Shown in pieces: positions 43,476 to 51,559 of a stretch of 64,000 bases of DNA; the first letter of the stretch is position 1, and each line of letters opens with the position of its first letter. The notes beneath the pieces were generated by a model. The model saw only the letters and a list, made by a program, of their open reading frames with translations, was not told the origin of the DNA and searched no databases. Position numbers and translations under genes: made by a program. Location of the stretch: positions 1 through 64,000 of the forward strand of contig DASWEY010000026.1 in NCBI GenBank assembly GCA_036394575.1, in the 5' to 3' direction. This DNA is from UKL13-2 sp036394575 (GTDB lineage Bacteria > Pseudomonadota > Gammaproteobacteria > Burkholderiales > Usitatibacteraceae).

Positions 43476-44276
43476 GTGACCCTCGTTCATATCCTCATCG
43501 CCTGTCTGCTGGGCAGCACACTATCGGCCCTGCTGGCCGCGATGCTGGCCTGGCGCATTCGCGCCGGACTCATTCCGGTGTTTGTGAGCTATGCGGTTGG
43601 CGCCCTGCTGGGCGTGGTCTTCCTGGATTTGCTGCCGCATATCTTCGAACAGGGCGCCCGTGCACAGGCCTCCGCAGCCTGGCTGCTCGCCGGCATCCTG
43701 CTGTTTTTCATCCTCGAGAAGTTCGTGCTGTGGCGGCATGGCCACGAGCATACCGGCAACGACGAAGACGAAACGCCGCCCCTTCATGCCCACCATCACG
43801 ATCACCATCATGCGACAGGCCGGGGACGCACGGCCAGCGCATGGATGGTGATCATCGGCGATGCGTTTCATAACTTCACCGACGGTCTGGCCATTGCCGC
43901 CGCCTTCGTCACCGATTTCCGCTTGGGGGTGGCGACTGCGATCGCGATCATCGCCCACGAACTGCCGCATGAGCTGGGCGATTTCCTGGTGCTGATTCAT
44001 TCAGGTTTCAGCAAGATGCGCGCCCTGGCGTGGAATCTGGTGTCCAGCCTGGCCACCCTGCTGGGCGCGCTGCTTGCCTATGCTGCCTTGCGCGGCCTGG
44101 AAGACTATGCGCTGATTTTTCTGTGCCTTGCCGCTTCCAGCATGATTTATGTCGCCATCGCCGATTTGATGCCGGGACTGCAGAAGCGCGCTGCCGTTGG
44201 TGAAAGCCTGCTGCAAATCGGCTTAATGGCGCTGGGTATCGTCACCATCGTTTTGGTCAACTGGCTGGTCCACTAG
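43476..44276 (+). CDS. ZIP family metal transporter
   Basis: Inner membrane divalent metal uptake protein of 266 residues with about eight helices. The cytoplasmic loop between helices 3 and 4 is histidine-rich (HAHHHDHHH), and the metal path motifs are visible as GDAFHNFTDGLAIAAAF in helix 4 and IIAHELPHELGDF in helix 5. Zinc is the likely main substrate. The start is GTG, preceded by a Zur-like dyad. Its 3' end overlaps the convergent small membrane protein gene by about 54 bases. Confidence 0.92.
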   Translation: MTLVHILIACLLGSTLSALLAAMLAWRIRAGLIPVFVSYAVGALLGVVFLDLLPHIFEQGARAQASAAWLLAGILLFFILEKFVLWRHGHEHTGNDEDETPPLHAHHHDHHHATGRGRTASAWMVIIGDAFHNFTDGLAIAAAFVTDFRLGVATAIAIIAHELPHELGDFLVLIHSGFSKMRALAWNLVSSLATLLGALLAYAALRGLEDYALIFLCLAASSMIYVAIADLMPGLQKRAAVGESLLQIGLMALGIVTIVLVNWLVH

Positions 44277-44486
44277 CGTCGCCGGCGGCGCCTCGGCGCT
44301 TGCGGCCGCCTGTCGGCTCTTTCTGGCGCGGGCCCGATGCCGGGCAGGCGTGCCCAGCAGCCATAGCAACAATGCACAGGGCGCCAGGCCGTAGAATCCG
44401 AAGGTGAGCGCCCCGGCGACCAGGTTTTTTTCGGTCAGCGCCATCATCAGCGTGACATACAGCCAGGCAATCGCCACAATATACAA
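44223..44486 (-). CDS. Small two-helix membrane protein, unknown function
   Basis: A short protein of about 87 residues from a TTG at 44486 with GGGAG eight bases upstream: helix 1 ILYIVAIAWLYVTLMMALT, a charged turn, helix 2 GALTFGFYGLAPCALLLWLL, then GTPARHRARARKSRQ and a hydrophilic tail. Similar short proteins with a TWLYVxLMM helix and a GTPxRRR end occur beside genes in other Burkholderiales as far as I recall. The tail lies antisense to the last 54 bases of the ZIP gene. Function unknown. Confidence 0.62.
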   Translation of the reverse strand: MYIVAIAWLYVTLMMALTEKNLVAGALTFGFYGLAPCALLLWLLGTPARHRARARKSRQAAASAEAPPATLVDQPVDQNDGDDTQRH

Positions 44487-44546
44487 AATGCTTGCTCCCG
44501 CCGGGTCGCGGGCTTGCCCACGGCTTCCGAAACAGATGGTGGATAT

Positions 44547-46280
44547 ATGCCACAACATAGCAGCGCGTTCGATTTTGCGAAAGTCCTTTCCGGCATGCAG
44601 GAATCGAGCACGCGCCTGATTCGCGAGTTGGGGACGACACATTCGCCGGCCAGCTTCGGCGAGGCCTGGCGAGAGTGGGTGACGGCGGTATCGCAGGAAC
44701 CGGAAAAACTGGCGGCGATACAAAAGCGCTTCGGCGACGAGCACCGGCGGTTGTTGGGCGTCATGTCGCACCCGGAAAACGCGGGAAACGATTTGCTGAG
44801 CGCGCAAGACAGGCGCTTTAACAGCCCGCTGTGGCAGCAGGCCGCGCCATTCCGCTATCTGGCGGAATCCTATCTCACCAGTTGCCGCCTGTTGATCGAG
44901 AGTATCGAGGCCAGCGAGGTCGATGCGACGCTGAAGCAACGCATGCGCTTTTTTGCCAAACAGTATGCGGATGCGATGTCGCCGGCCAATTTTCTGCTGA
45001 CCAATCCGGAAGCGATCAAGGCGGCGGTGGATTCCGGGGGCGAAACCCTGCGCGAAGGCCTCGTCAATCTGCAGGCCGATATGGAAAAAGGCCATCTGTC
45101 GATGACCGACGAATCGGCATTCGAGGTCGGCAGGAATGTCGCCATGTCGCCCGGGCGGGTGGTGTTTGAAAATGAAATCTTCCAGTTGCTGCAATACGCG
45201 CCGGGCACGGCGCAGGTTCACCTGCGGCCCCTGCTGATGGTGCCGCCCTGCATCAACAAGTTCTACATTCTCGACCTGCGCCCGGATAATTCGTATATCG
45301 AATACGCGGTGCAGCAGGGTTTTACCGTGTTCGTGGTGTCATGGCGCAATGTCAAGGCCGGGCAGGGCCGTCTGGGCTGGGACGATTACCTTGCGAACGG
45401 CGTGATCAAGGCGATCGACACCGTGCGGCTGATCAGCAATGTGGACAAGATCAATACCCTGGGTTTCTGCGTCGGCGGCACCCTGCTGGCCAGCGCGCTG
45501 GCAGTGTTGCGCCGTCTCGGCCACGATGTGGTCGAAAGCAGCACCTTCCTGACCACCTTTGTCGATTTCTCGGATGTGGGCGAAATTTCCGCCTATGTCG
45601 ACGAAGCCTTTGTGGCGCGCCGCGAGCGTGAGGTCGGGGCGGGCGGGATCATCAACGGCGCCGAGCTGGCCTTCGCCTTTTCATCTTTGCGCGCCAATGA
45701 GCTGGTGTGGAATTACGTCGTCAACAATTATCTGCAAGGCAGGAAGCCGCCGGCATTCGACTTGCTATTCTGGAATGGCGACAGTACCAACTTGCCCGGC
45801 CCCTGGTACTGCTATTACCTGCGCAATACCTACCTGGAAAACAATCTGGTCAAGCCGGACAAGCTGACCATGTGCGGCGTGTCACTGGACCTGAGTTACG
45901 TCGATATGCCGGCCTTTGTGTTTGCCGCGCGCGAGGATCATATCGTGCCCTGGCGCACCGCCTATTCCAGCGCCGGCTACTTCAGCAGCCAGGTCGAGTT
46001 CGTGCTGGGCGCTTCCGGCCATATCGCCGGCGTGGTGAATCCGGCTTCCAGGAACAAGCGCAGCTACTGGTCCGGCAGCTCCAATCCTGCCGCCGGCCCC
46101 GCCGATGCGGATAACTGGCTGGAAGCGGCCAGGGAAAATGAGGGCAGCTGGTGGCCGCACTGGGCGCAATGGCTGAAGGCGCATAGCGGCAGGATGATTC
46201 CGGCGCGCACCCAGCTGGGTAGCGCGGCCTTTCCGCCCGGCGAGCCGGCGCCGGGGCGCTACGTCAAGGAGAAAGCGTAA
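44547..46280 (+). CDS. phaC: Class I poly(3-hydroxyalkanoate) synthase
   Basis: Polymerises (R)-3-hydroxyacyl-CoA to PHA at the granule surface. The 577-residue protein has the N-terminal PhaC domain and the alpha/beta hydrolase core. The lipase-like box GFCVGG contains the catalytic Cys308; Asp464 in AREDHIVPW and His492 in GASGHIAGVVNP complete the triad. The class I length (570-590) indicates short-chain monomers. The ATG at 44547 follows GGTGG. phaB lies 180 bases downstream; no phaA thiolase is in the window. Confidence 0.95.
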   Translation: MPQHSSAFDFAKVLSGMQESSTRLIRELGTTHSPASFGEAWREWVTAVSQEPEKLAAIQKRFGDEHRRLLGVMSHPENAGNDLLSAQDRRFNSPLWQQAAPFRYLAESYLTSCRLLIESIEASEVDATLKQRMRFFAKQYADAMSPANFLLTNPEAIKAAVDSGGETLREGLVNLQADMEKGHLSMTDESAFEVGRNVAMSPGRVVFENEIFQLLQYAPGTAQVHLRPLLMVPPCINKFYILDLRPDNSYIEYAVQQGFTVFVVSWRNVKAGQGRLGWDDYLANGVIKAIDTVRLISNVDKINTLGFCVGGTLLASALAVLRRLGHDVVESSTFLTTFVDFSDVGEISAYVDEAFVARREREVGAGGIINGAELAFAFSSLRANELVWNYVVNNYLQGRKPPAFDLLFWNGDSTNLPGPWYCYYLRNTYLENNLVKPDKLTMCGVSLDLSYVDMPAFVFAAREDHIVPWRTAYSSAGYFSSQVEFVLGASGHIAGVVNPASRNKRSYWSGSSNPAAGPADADNWLEAARENEGSWWPHWAQWLKAHSGRMIPARTQLGSAAFPPGEPAPGRYVKEKA

Positions 46281-46460
46281 CCGGGCGGCGTTATCGGCCG
46301 ATGAGGACATCTGATTTGCAGGACATGCCACACGGTTCATCCAATCCGGGCACAGATACAGGATGCAGCTCGCTTGCGCCCGCCGGGGTTGGCGGTTCAT
46401 CATGCAAGAAATGGCGGCAGGCAGGGCAAATAAAATTCAACAATAAACGAGGAGAAGCAT

Positions 46461-47210
46461 ATGGCGGGTACAAAAAGGATAGCGGTGGTAACCGGCGGCA
46501 TGGGCGGACTGGGCGAGGCGATCTGCGCCAAACTGGAAAAAATGGGCGTCAATGTGGTGGTGACATTTTCGCCGTCGAACAAGACCGCCGACCAGTGGCT
46601 GAAGGACATGGCCGCGCGCGGTTTTCATTTTCACGGCTATGCCGTCGATGTGGCCGACTACGATTCCTGCGCCGCCGCCATCGCCAAAATCCACCAGGAG
46701 ATCGGCCCCGTCGATATTCTCATCAACAACGCCGGCATCACCCGCGACATGACCTTCAAGAAAATGACCAAGGTCGACTGGAACGCCGTGGTCGCGACCA
46801 ATCTGGATAGCGTGTTCAATATGTGCAAGCCGGTCGTCGACGGCATGGTCGAGCGCGGCTGGGGACGGGTCATCAATGTCTCGTCGGTCAACGGGCAGAA
46901 GGGCGCCTTCGGCCAGACCAACTATTCCGCCGCCAAGGCCGGCATGCACGGCTTCACCAAGGCGCTGGCATTGGAGGTGGCGAAAAAAGGGGTGACGGTC
47001 AATACCATCTCGCCGGGTTATATCGGCACCAAGATGGTGATGGCGATTCCGGAAGACGTATTGAATTCGAAAATCATCCCGCAGATTCCGATCGGACGAC
47101 TCGGCAAGCCGGAGGAAGTCGCGGGCCTGTGCGCCTATCTGGCCTCGGACGAGGCGGCCTTCATCACCGGCGCCAATATCGCCATCAACGGCGGCCAGCA
47201 TATGTTCTGA
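46461..47210 (+). CDS. phaB: Acetoacetyl-CoA reductase (NADPH), first copy
   Basis: SDR enzyme reducing acetoacetyl-CoA to (R)-3-hydroxybutyryl-CoA, the monomer for PhaC. The 249-residue protein has the cofactor loop VTGGMGGLGEAICAKL, the NNAGITRDMTFKKMT substrate region, and the catalytic Ser and Tyr-x3-Lys in VSSVNGQKGAFGQTNYSAAK. The C-terminus INGGQHMF is typical of PhaB. GAGGAG precedes the ATG. A second reductase gene faces it across a shared terminator. Confidence 0.94.
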   Translation: MAGTKRIAVVTGGMGGLGEAICAKLEKMGVNVVVTFSPSNKTADQWLKDMAARGFHFHGYAVDVADYDSCAAAIAKIHQEIGPVDILINNAGITRDMTFKKMTKVDWNAVVATNLDSVFNMCKPVVDGMVERGWGRVINVSSVNGQKGAFGQTNYSAAKAGMHGFTKALALEVAKKGVTVNTISPGYIGTKMVMAIPEDVLNSKIIPQIPIGRLGKPEEVAGLCAYLASDEAAFITGANIAINGGQHMF

Positions 47211-47231
47211 AGATTGTCGATGGATGTTGAA

Positions 47232-47269
47232 GGCAATAAAAAAGCGCCTTGAGGCGCTTTTTTATTGCC
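47232..47269. terminator. Bidirectional terminator between the two convergent reductase genes
   Basis: A perfect 17-bp stem with a TTGA loop: GGCAATAAAAAAGCGCC pairs with 47253-47269. The A tract before and T tract after the GC core make it work in both directions, ending phaB from the left and the second reductase from the right. Confidence 0.9.
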
Positions 47270-47287
47270 GTGCGTTGTCCGCCGCAA

Positions 47288-48037
47288 TTACTGGTACAGG
47301 TGTACGCCGCCGTTGACGCTGAGGTTGGTGCCGGTGACGTAGCCGGAGGCCGCCGAGGCCAGGAACGAGACGGCATTGGCGATATCGTCGGGTTCGCCCA
47401 TGCGGCCGGCGGGGATGGCCGCGATGATTTCCTCGCGGATATCGTCGCGCATCGCCCGGGTCATATCGGTGTCGATGAAACCCGGCGAGACCGCGTTGAC
47501 GGTGACGCCCTTTTTGATGACTTCCAGGGCCAGCGATTTGGTGAAACCGAGAATGCCGGCCTTGGCGGCGGAATAGTTGGTCTGGCCGAAGGCGCCCTTG
47601 CTGGCATTGATGCTGGAAATATTGACGATGCGTCCGAAGCCGCGGTCGCACATGCCGTTGATCACATGCCGGGTGACATTGAACACGCTGTTCAGATTGG
47701 TATCGATCACCGCATGCCATTGCGCGGCGGTCATTTTGCGCAGGGAGGCGTCGCGGGTAATGCCGGCGCAGTTGACCAGTACGCTGATCGGCCCGTGTCG
47801 CGTCTCTATGTCTTCGATCATGGCGGCGCTGGCGTCGAAATCGGAGACGTCGCCGAAGGCTAAGGCGCAGTCGGCGTCGCCCAGGCCGGACGCCGCCATC
47901 ATCTCGCGCCATTTCAGGTCCGAGCCTTCGATGACATAATTGGCGACCACGAAAAAACCATCGGCCGCGAGCCGCTTGCAGATGCCGGTGCCGATGCCGC
48001 CGACGCCGCCGGTGATGAGTGCGATTTTTTTATTCAT
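47288..48037 (-). CDS. Acetoacetyl-CoA reductase-like SDR, second copy
   Basis: 249-residue SDR paralogue of phaB: TGGVGGIGTGICKRL, NCAGITRDASLRKMT and SSINASKGAFGQTNYSAAKA (Ser, Tyr and Lys catalytic). The GAFGQTNYSAAKAG stretch is shared with the first copy, but N-terminal halves differ widely (for example VANYVIEGSDLKWRE), so it is an old duplication or separate import rather than a recent copy. It probably reduces acetoacetyl-CoA too, perhaps with other cofactor or chain preference. Convergent with phaB, and downstream of the phasin on the same strand. Confidence 0.88.
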   Translation of the reverse strand: MNKKIALITGGVGGIGTGICKRLAADGFFVVANYVIEGSDLKWREMMAASGLGDADCALAFGDVSDFDASAAMIEDIETRHGPISVLVNCAGITRDASLRKMTAAQWHAVIDTNLNSVFNVTRHVINGMCDRGFGRIVNISSINASKGAFGQTNYSAAKAGILGFTKSLALEVIKKGVTVNAVSPGFIDTDMTRAMRDDIREEIIAAIPAGRMGEPDDIANAVSFLASAASGYVTGTNLSVNGGVHLYQ

Positions 48038-48095
48038 GGGGCAAGGGATCGTTCAGTGCGCATTGGAAAGGTCGCCCATTCTGCCGCAAAACAGC

Positions 48096-48129
48096 ATAAA
48101 AAAACCCCGAGAGCCAGGCTCTCGGGGTT
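48096..48129 (-). terminator. Rho-independent terminator of the phasin gene
   Basis: On the minus strand a perfect 13-bp stem AACCCCGAGAGCC/GGCTCTCGGGGTT with a one-base centre is followed by a run of seven T residues. It lies 57 bases beyond the phasin stop. Confidence 0.88.
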
Positions 48130-48185
48130 GAATCCTTTATCGATTCTTGAGGAATGCGAATAAAGGAGGAGGAGACGTTAAAAGC

Positions 48186-48737
48186 TTACTTGCGCTTGGC
48201 GGATGCCGCTGCCTTGGTGGTGGTTTCCGAAGCGGTCTTGATGGCGGTGTCGGCGAAAGTGGTGAATTGCTTGGAAGCTTTGCTCAGGGAATCCATGGCG
48301 GCGGTCGAGGCGGCCATGCTCGATTTCAGCGCGGCGATGGCGACGTCGGCACCGGCGGGAGCGGATTTGGACACCTTGTCGAGGCTGTCGGCAACCGATT
48401 TCTGGATCTGGCCGACGCGCTCTTCAACCAGCGCAGTGTATTGCGCCTGGGCGGCGGTGGAAATTTCGTAGAAATTCTTGGAGTAGCCCATCAGGAGTTC
48501 CAGACCGGTTTCAGCCGATTTGGTGCGCAGACCGCTCAATTCCTGAACGTCTTTGACCGAGGACAGCGACTTGGCGCTCTTGGAGGTTTCGTCGAGGCCG
48601 ACTTTGGAAGCTTCCAGATTCAGCGCAAACAGGCGTTCCGCGCTGTCGAAAGAAACTTTGGCGAATTTGTTGGCGGCATCGACAATGGCTTTGGAGAAAT
48701 CGCCGAATTGTTCGGCGGCAACGTTGGTCGTGGTCAT
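48186..48737 (-). CDS. phaP: Phasin family protein (PHA granule-associated)
   Basis: Small amphipathic helical protein coating PHA granules. The 183-residue protein is rich in Ala, Ser and Lys with no cysteine, reading as a nearly continuous helix with phasin_2 features (EQFGDFSKAIVDAANKFA, SVKDVQELSGLRTKSAE, YSKNFYEISTAAQAQY) and a Lys/Ala tail AAASAKRK. AAGGAG precedes the ATG. It has its own strong promoter and terminator, so it is probably monocistronic and highly expressed. Confidence 0.92.
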   Translation of the reverse strand: MTTTNVAAEQFGDFSKAIVDAANKFAKVSFDSAERLFALNLEASKVGLDETSKSAKSLSSVKDVQELSGLRTKSAETGLELLMGYSKNFYEISTAAQAQYTALVEERVGQIQKSVADSLDKVSKSAPAGADVAIAALKSSMAASTAAMDSLSKASKQFTTFADTAIKTASETTTKAAASAKRK

Positions 48738-48832
48738 GGTGTGGCTCCTTAATTTTTACGGGGTTATGTACGCAGATTGCGTAGCAGAACACCTGACACG
48801 ACCGGATTTTCCGACCAGCTTTATCAAAAATG

Positions 48833-48843
48833 GTGCACTGCAC
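48833..48843. promoter_or_regulatory. TGCA dyad (candidate PhaR box) at the phasin transcription start
   Basis: GTGCACTGCAC is a perfect 11-bp palindrome lying just downstream of the phasin -10, at positions +1 to +12. PhaR repressors bind TGC-containing sites in phasin promoters in other bacteria, and phaR is the next gene. Confidence 0.55.
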
Positions 48844-48850
48844 AAAGAGA

Positions 48851-48879
48851 ATAATATGAGCGTGGCAAACCAAAGTCAA
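48851..48879 (-). promoter_or_regulatory. Sigma-70 type promoter of the phasin gene
   Basis: TTGACT and TATTAT on the minus strand are separated by exactly 17 bases, with a predicted start near 48844 and a leader of about 107 bases before the ATG. Confidence 0.75.
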
Positions 48880-48889
48880 GCATTTTTTG

Positions 48890-48900
48890 CTGCAATGCAC
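48890..48900. promoter_or_regulatory. Second TGCA dyad (candidate PhaR box) upstream of the phasin -35
   Basis: CTGCAATGCAC, nearly palindromic and similar to the box at 48833, lies 11 bases upstream of the phasin -35 and 8 bases before TTGACA pointing to phaR. It could serve both promoters. Confidence 0.5.
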
Positions 48901-49105
48901 AAAATTGTTGACAGGGCGCAATTCTTTGCTAAAAATGCTAGAATAATCAAACATCTAATATTCAATACCAGCAGAGATGCCGGCGTAATTAAGGGCTTGG
49001 ACGCGATATTTTTTGTGTGTTGCAGCAAGTCCGTTTTCCGCCGGCGAAATGCGGCAAGCATGGCAGCTCCGTGTATCGAAGCCCAATTGCTCTGAGGAGT
49101 CCGAC

Positions 49106-49732
49106 ATGGCCAGAATCATCAAGAAATATCCCAACCGCCGTCTTTACGATACCGAGACCAGCGCCTATATCACGCTTACTGATGTGAAACAGTTCGTGTT
49201 GGATCTCCAGCAGTTCGAGGTGCACGATGCGCGCACCGGCGAGGATCTCACGCGCAGCATCCTGTTGCAGGTCATACTCGAGGAAGAAAGCGGCGGCGTG
49301 CCGATGTTTTCCTCCGATATGCTGGCCAATATCATTCGTTACTACGGTCACGCCATGCAGGGCCTGATGGGCAGCTATCTGGAGCGCAGCATCGGCGCTT
49401 TTCACGAGGCGCAGAAAAAATTCCAGGAGCAGTCCACTTCGGTGCTGGGCGCCGCACCCGCCTTTACCCCCGATGCCTGGAGCAAGCTAGTCGGCGGCGC
49501 CGGAACGCCGATGCCGGCGATCATGAACGATTACCTGGAAAAAAGCGCCAGCAGCGTCATCGGCATGCAGGACGAGCTGCGCAAGCAGGCGATGCAGATG
49601 TTCTCCTCGTTTCCCTATTCGCCGATGGCTGCCGGCGGCATGTCGTCGGCGAAGTCGGATGCGGGCGCCGTCGCCGGCAAGGCGAAATCCGCAGCCGCCA
49701 AGCCCAGCGCAAAAAAGAAACGCAGCGCGTAG
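49106..49732 (+). CDS. phaR: Polyhydroxyalkanoate synthesis repressor PhaR
   Basis: Regulator that binds both DNA and PHA granules and shuts off phasin expression until granules form. The 208-residue protein has the N-terminal DNA-binding domain MARIIKKYPNRRLYDTETSA, the PHB accumulation domain (SILLQVILEEESGGVPMFSS), and a Lys/Ala-rich tail. The ATG at 49106 is set by this N-terminus and by GAGGAG upstream. It is divergent from the phasin gene and 70 bases before rimO. Confidence 0.94.
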   Translation: MARIIKKYPNRRLYDTETSAYITLTDVKQFVLDLQQFEVHDARTGEDLTRSILLQVILEEESGGVPMFSSDMLANIIRYYGHAMQGLMGSYLERSIGAFHEAQKKFQEQSTSVLGAAPAFTPDAWSKLVGGAGTPMPAIMNDYLEKSASSVIGMQDELRKQAMQMFSSFPYSPMAAGGMSSAKSDAGAVAGKAKSAAAKPSAKKKRSA

Positions 49733-49802
49733 TCATCACCAAATCTGATCATCGTCCTGGCACCATCGACGCCGCCATCCACGCGGCCATTCAAGTGAAG
49801 CA

Positions 49803-51185
49803 ATGAATTCCATCGTTCGTCCCATCAAGATCGCCAAGACGCAAATTCGCCCGCCGCGCGTGGGCTTCGTTTCCCTGGGCTGCCCCAAGGCCCTGGTCGA
49901 CAGCGAGCAGATCATCACCCAGCTGCGCGCCGAAGGCTACGATATCGCACCGGATTACGCGGGCGCCGACCTGGTGGTGGTCAATACCTGCGGGTTTATC
50001 GACTCGGCTGTTGAGGAATCCCTGGACGCCATCGGCGAGGCGCTGGCCGAAAACGGCAAGGTGATCGTGACCGGTTGCCTGGGCGCGAAGGCAGGCGAGG
50101 GCGGTGAGAACCTGGTGCGGCAGGCGCATCCCAAGGTGCTGGCTGTGACCGGACCGCACGCCAAGGAAGAAGTCATGCAGCATGTGCATGCGCACCTGCC
50201 TCAACCGCACGATCCCTTTATCGATCTGGTGCCTGCCGCCGGCATCAAACTCACGCCGCGCCATTATGCGTATCTGAAGATATCCGAAGGTTGCAATCAT
50301 CGTTGCACCTTCTGCATCATTCCTTCGATGCGCGGCGACCTGGTCAGCCGCCCGGTGGCGAATGTCATGCAGGAAGCGGAGAACCTGGTCAAATCGGGCG
50401 TCAAGGAACTGCTGGTCATTTCACAGGACACCAGTGCCTACGGCGTCGACATCAAGTACCGCACCGGGTTCTGGCAGGGCCGCCCGCTCAAGACACGCAT
50501 GACCGAATTGTGCGAGGCGCTGGGGCAGCTGGGCGTGTGGGTGCGCCTGCATTATGTTTATCCCTACCCGCATGTCGACGAGGTCGTGCCGCTGATGGCG
50601 GAAGGCAAAATCCTGCCTTATCTGGATGTGCCGTTCCAGCATGCCAATCCGCGCATCCTCAAGCTGATGAGGCGGCCGGCGAACGCGGAAAAAACCCTGG
50701 ACCGCATCAATGCCTGGCGCAGGATTTGTCCCGAAATCACCATCCGTTCCACCTTCATCGCCGGTTTTCCCGGCGAAACCGAGGCGGAGTTTTCGGAAAT
50801 GCTCGATTTTCTGCGTGAGGCGCAACTCGATCGCGTCGGTTGTTTCGCCTATTCGCCGGTTGAAGGCGCGGCGGCCAACGATCTTCCCGATCATGTGCCC
50901 GATGAGGTCCGCGAAGAGCGTCGCCGGCGATTTATGGAAGTGCAGACCGAAATCAGCACGGCCAAGTTGAAGCAAAAGATCGGTCGCGAGATGGATGTGC
51001 TGATCGATTTGGTCAGCCGGGACGGCGCGGTCGGGCGTTCCGCGGCGGATGCGCCGGAAATCGACGGCCAGGTCCATATTCATGCCGCCAGGACCATGGC
51101 CAAAGGCATCAAGCCGGGCGATATCCTGAGAGTACGCGTGACCGACACTACCGAGCACGATTTGCGCGCCGAGCTGGTCGCCTGA
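49803..51185 (+). CDS. rimO: Ribosomal protein S12 methylthiotransferase RimO
   Basis: Radical SAM enzyme that adds a methylthio group to Asp89 of ribosomal protein S12. The 460-residue protein has the N-terminal UPF0004 domain with the three cluster cysteines (SLGCPKALVDSE, NTCGFIDSA, VTGCLGAK), the radical SAM CxxxCxxC in EGCNHRCTFCIIPSMRG and a C-terminal TRAM domain. The DQ-containing motifs distinguish it from MiaB. Length is slightly above E. coli RimO (441). Confidence 0.95.
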   Translation: MNSIVRPIKIAKTQIRPPRVGFVSLGCPKALVDSEQIITQLRAEGYDIAPDYAGADLVVVNTCGFIDSAVEESLDAIGEALAENGKVIVTGCLGAKAGEGGENLVRQAHPKVLAVTGPHAKEEVMQHVHAHLPQPHDPFIDLVPAAGIKLTPRHYAYLKISEGCNHRCTFCIIPSMRGDLVSRPVANVMQEAENLVKSGVKELLVISQDTSAYGVDIKYRTGFWQGRPLKTRMTELCEALGQLGVWVRLHYVYPYPHVDEVVPLMAEGKILPYLDVPFQHANPRILKLMRRPANAEKTLDRINAWRRICPEITIRSTFIAGFPGETEAEFSEMLDFLREAQLDRVGCFAYSPVEGAAANDLPDHVPDEVREERRRRFMEVQTEISTAKLKQKIGREMDVLIDLVSRDGAVGRSAADAPEIDGQVHIHAARTMAKGIKPGDILRVRVTDTTEHDLRAELVA

Positions 51186-51559
51186 TCGTCGCTTGTGCTG
51201 CAATTACCCGGCACTATCAGGTAGCAGAGCCCCTGCCAAATTCGGGGGAATCGATACGGTTCGCCGTATGAGAACCTATCGGCTACCGCTGGTTTGGCGT
51301 GGCCAATGAGGTCTCGACACCGCCAGGGCGCAGTCCGAGTCAACTAGCCCGCTGCGACAGCATCATGGGCAATCTAGCGCGAAATTTGCCCGGACTACTG
51401 ACTACCCGACTACCGGGCCGCTTGAGGGCTAACCATGGGATCATGGCGTATCCGGCCCCGATCAACTGGTCATCGCCCAGCTAATCCCGGCGGCATCGCA
51501 CCGGTCTGGTGGCTCGGCTCCATTTCGCCATGACGACTGCATTTACTGCGGAGTAATAC
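51186..51559. other. Gene-free region between rimO and cfa
   Basis: A 374-base stretch without a convincing gene. It has a small hairpin (ATACGG/CCGTAT at about 51252) and short open frames on both strands whose translations lack recognisable features. It may hold decayed sequence and the cfa promoter. GGAG precedes the cfa ATG. Confidence 0.5.

Larger units (their letters stand above)
48738..49105. other. Regulatory region between phasin and phaR
   Basis: A 368-base divergent gap without a gene. It contains a phasin promoter (48851-48879), two TGCA-type dyads at 48833 and 48890 and a TTGACA at 48908 facing phaR. It is AT-rich against its neighbours, typical of a regulatory region. Confidence 0.7.

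Noticed and set aside
46291..46473. Minus-strand 60-residue frame between phaC and phaB with CPAC and CGMSC cysteines, looking like a zinc ribbon
   Set aside because: It overlaps the phaB ribosome site and start, has no ribosome site of its own and is too short to trust.
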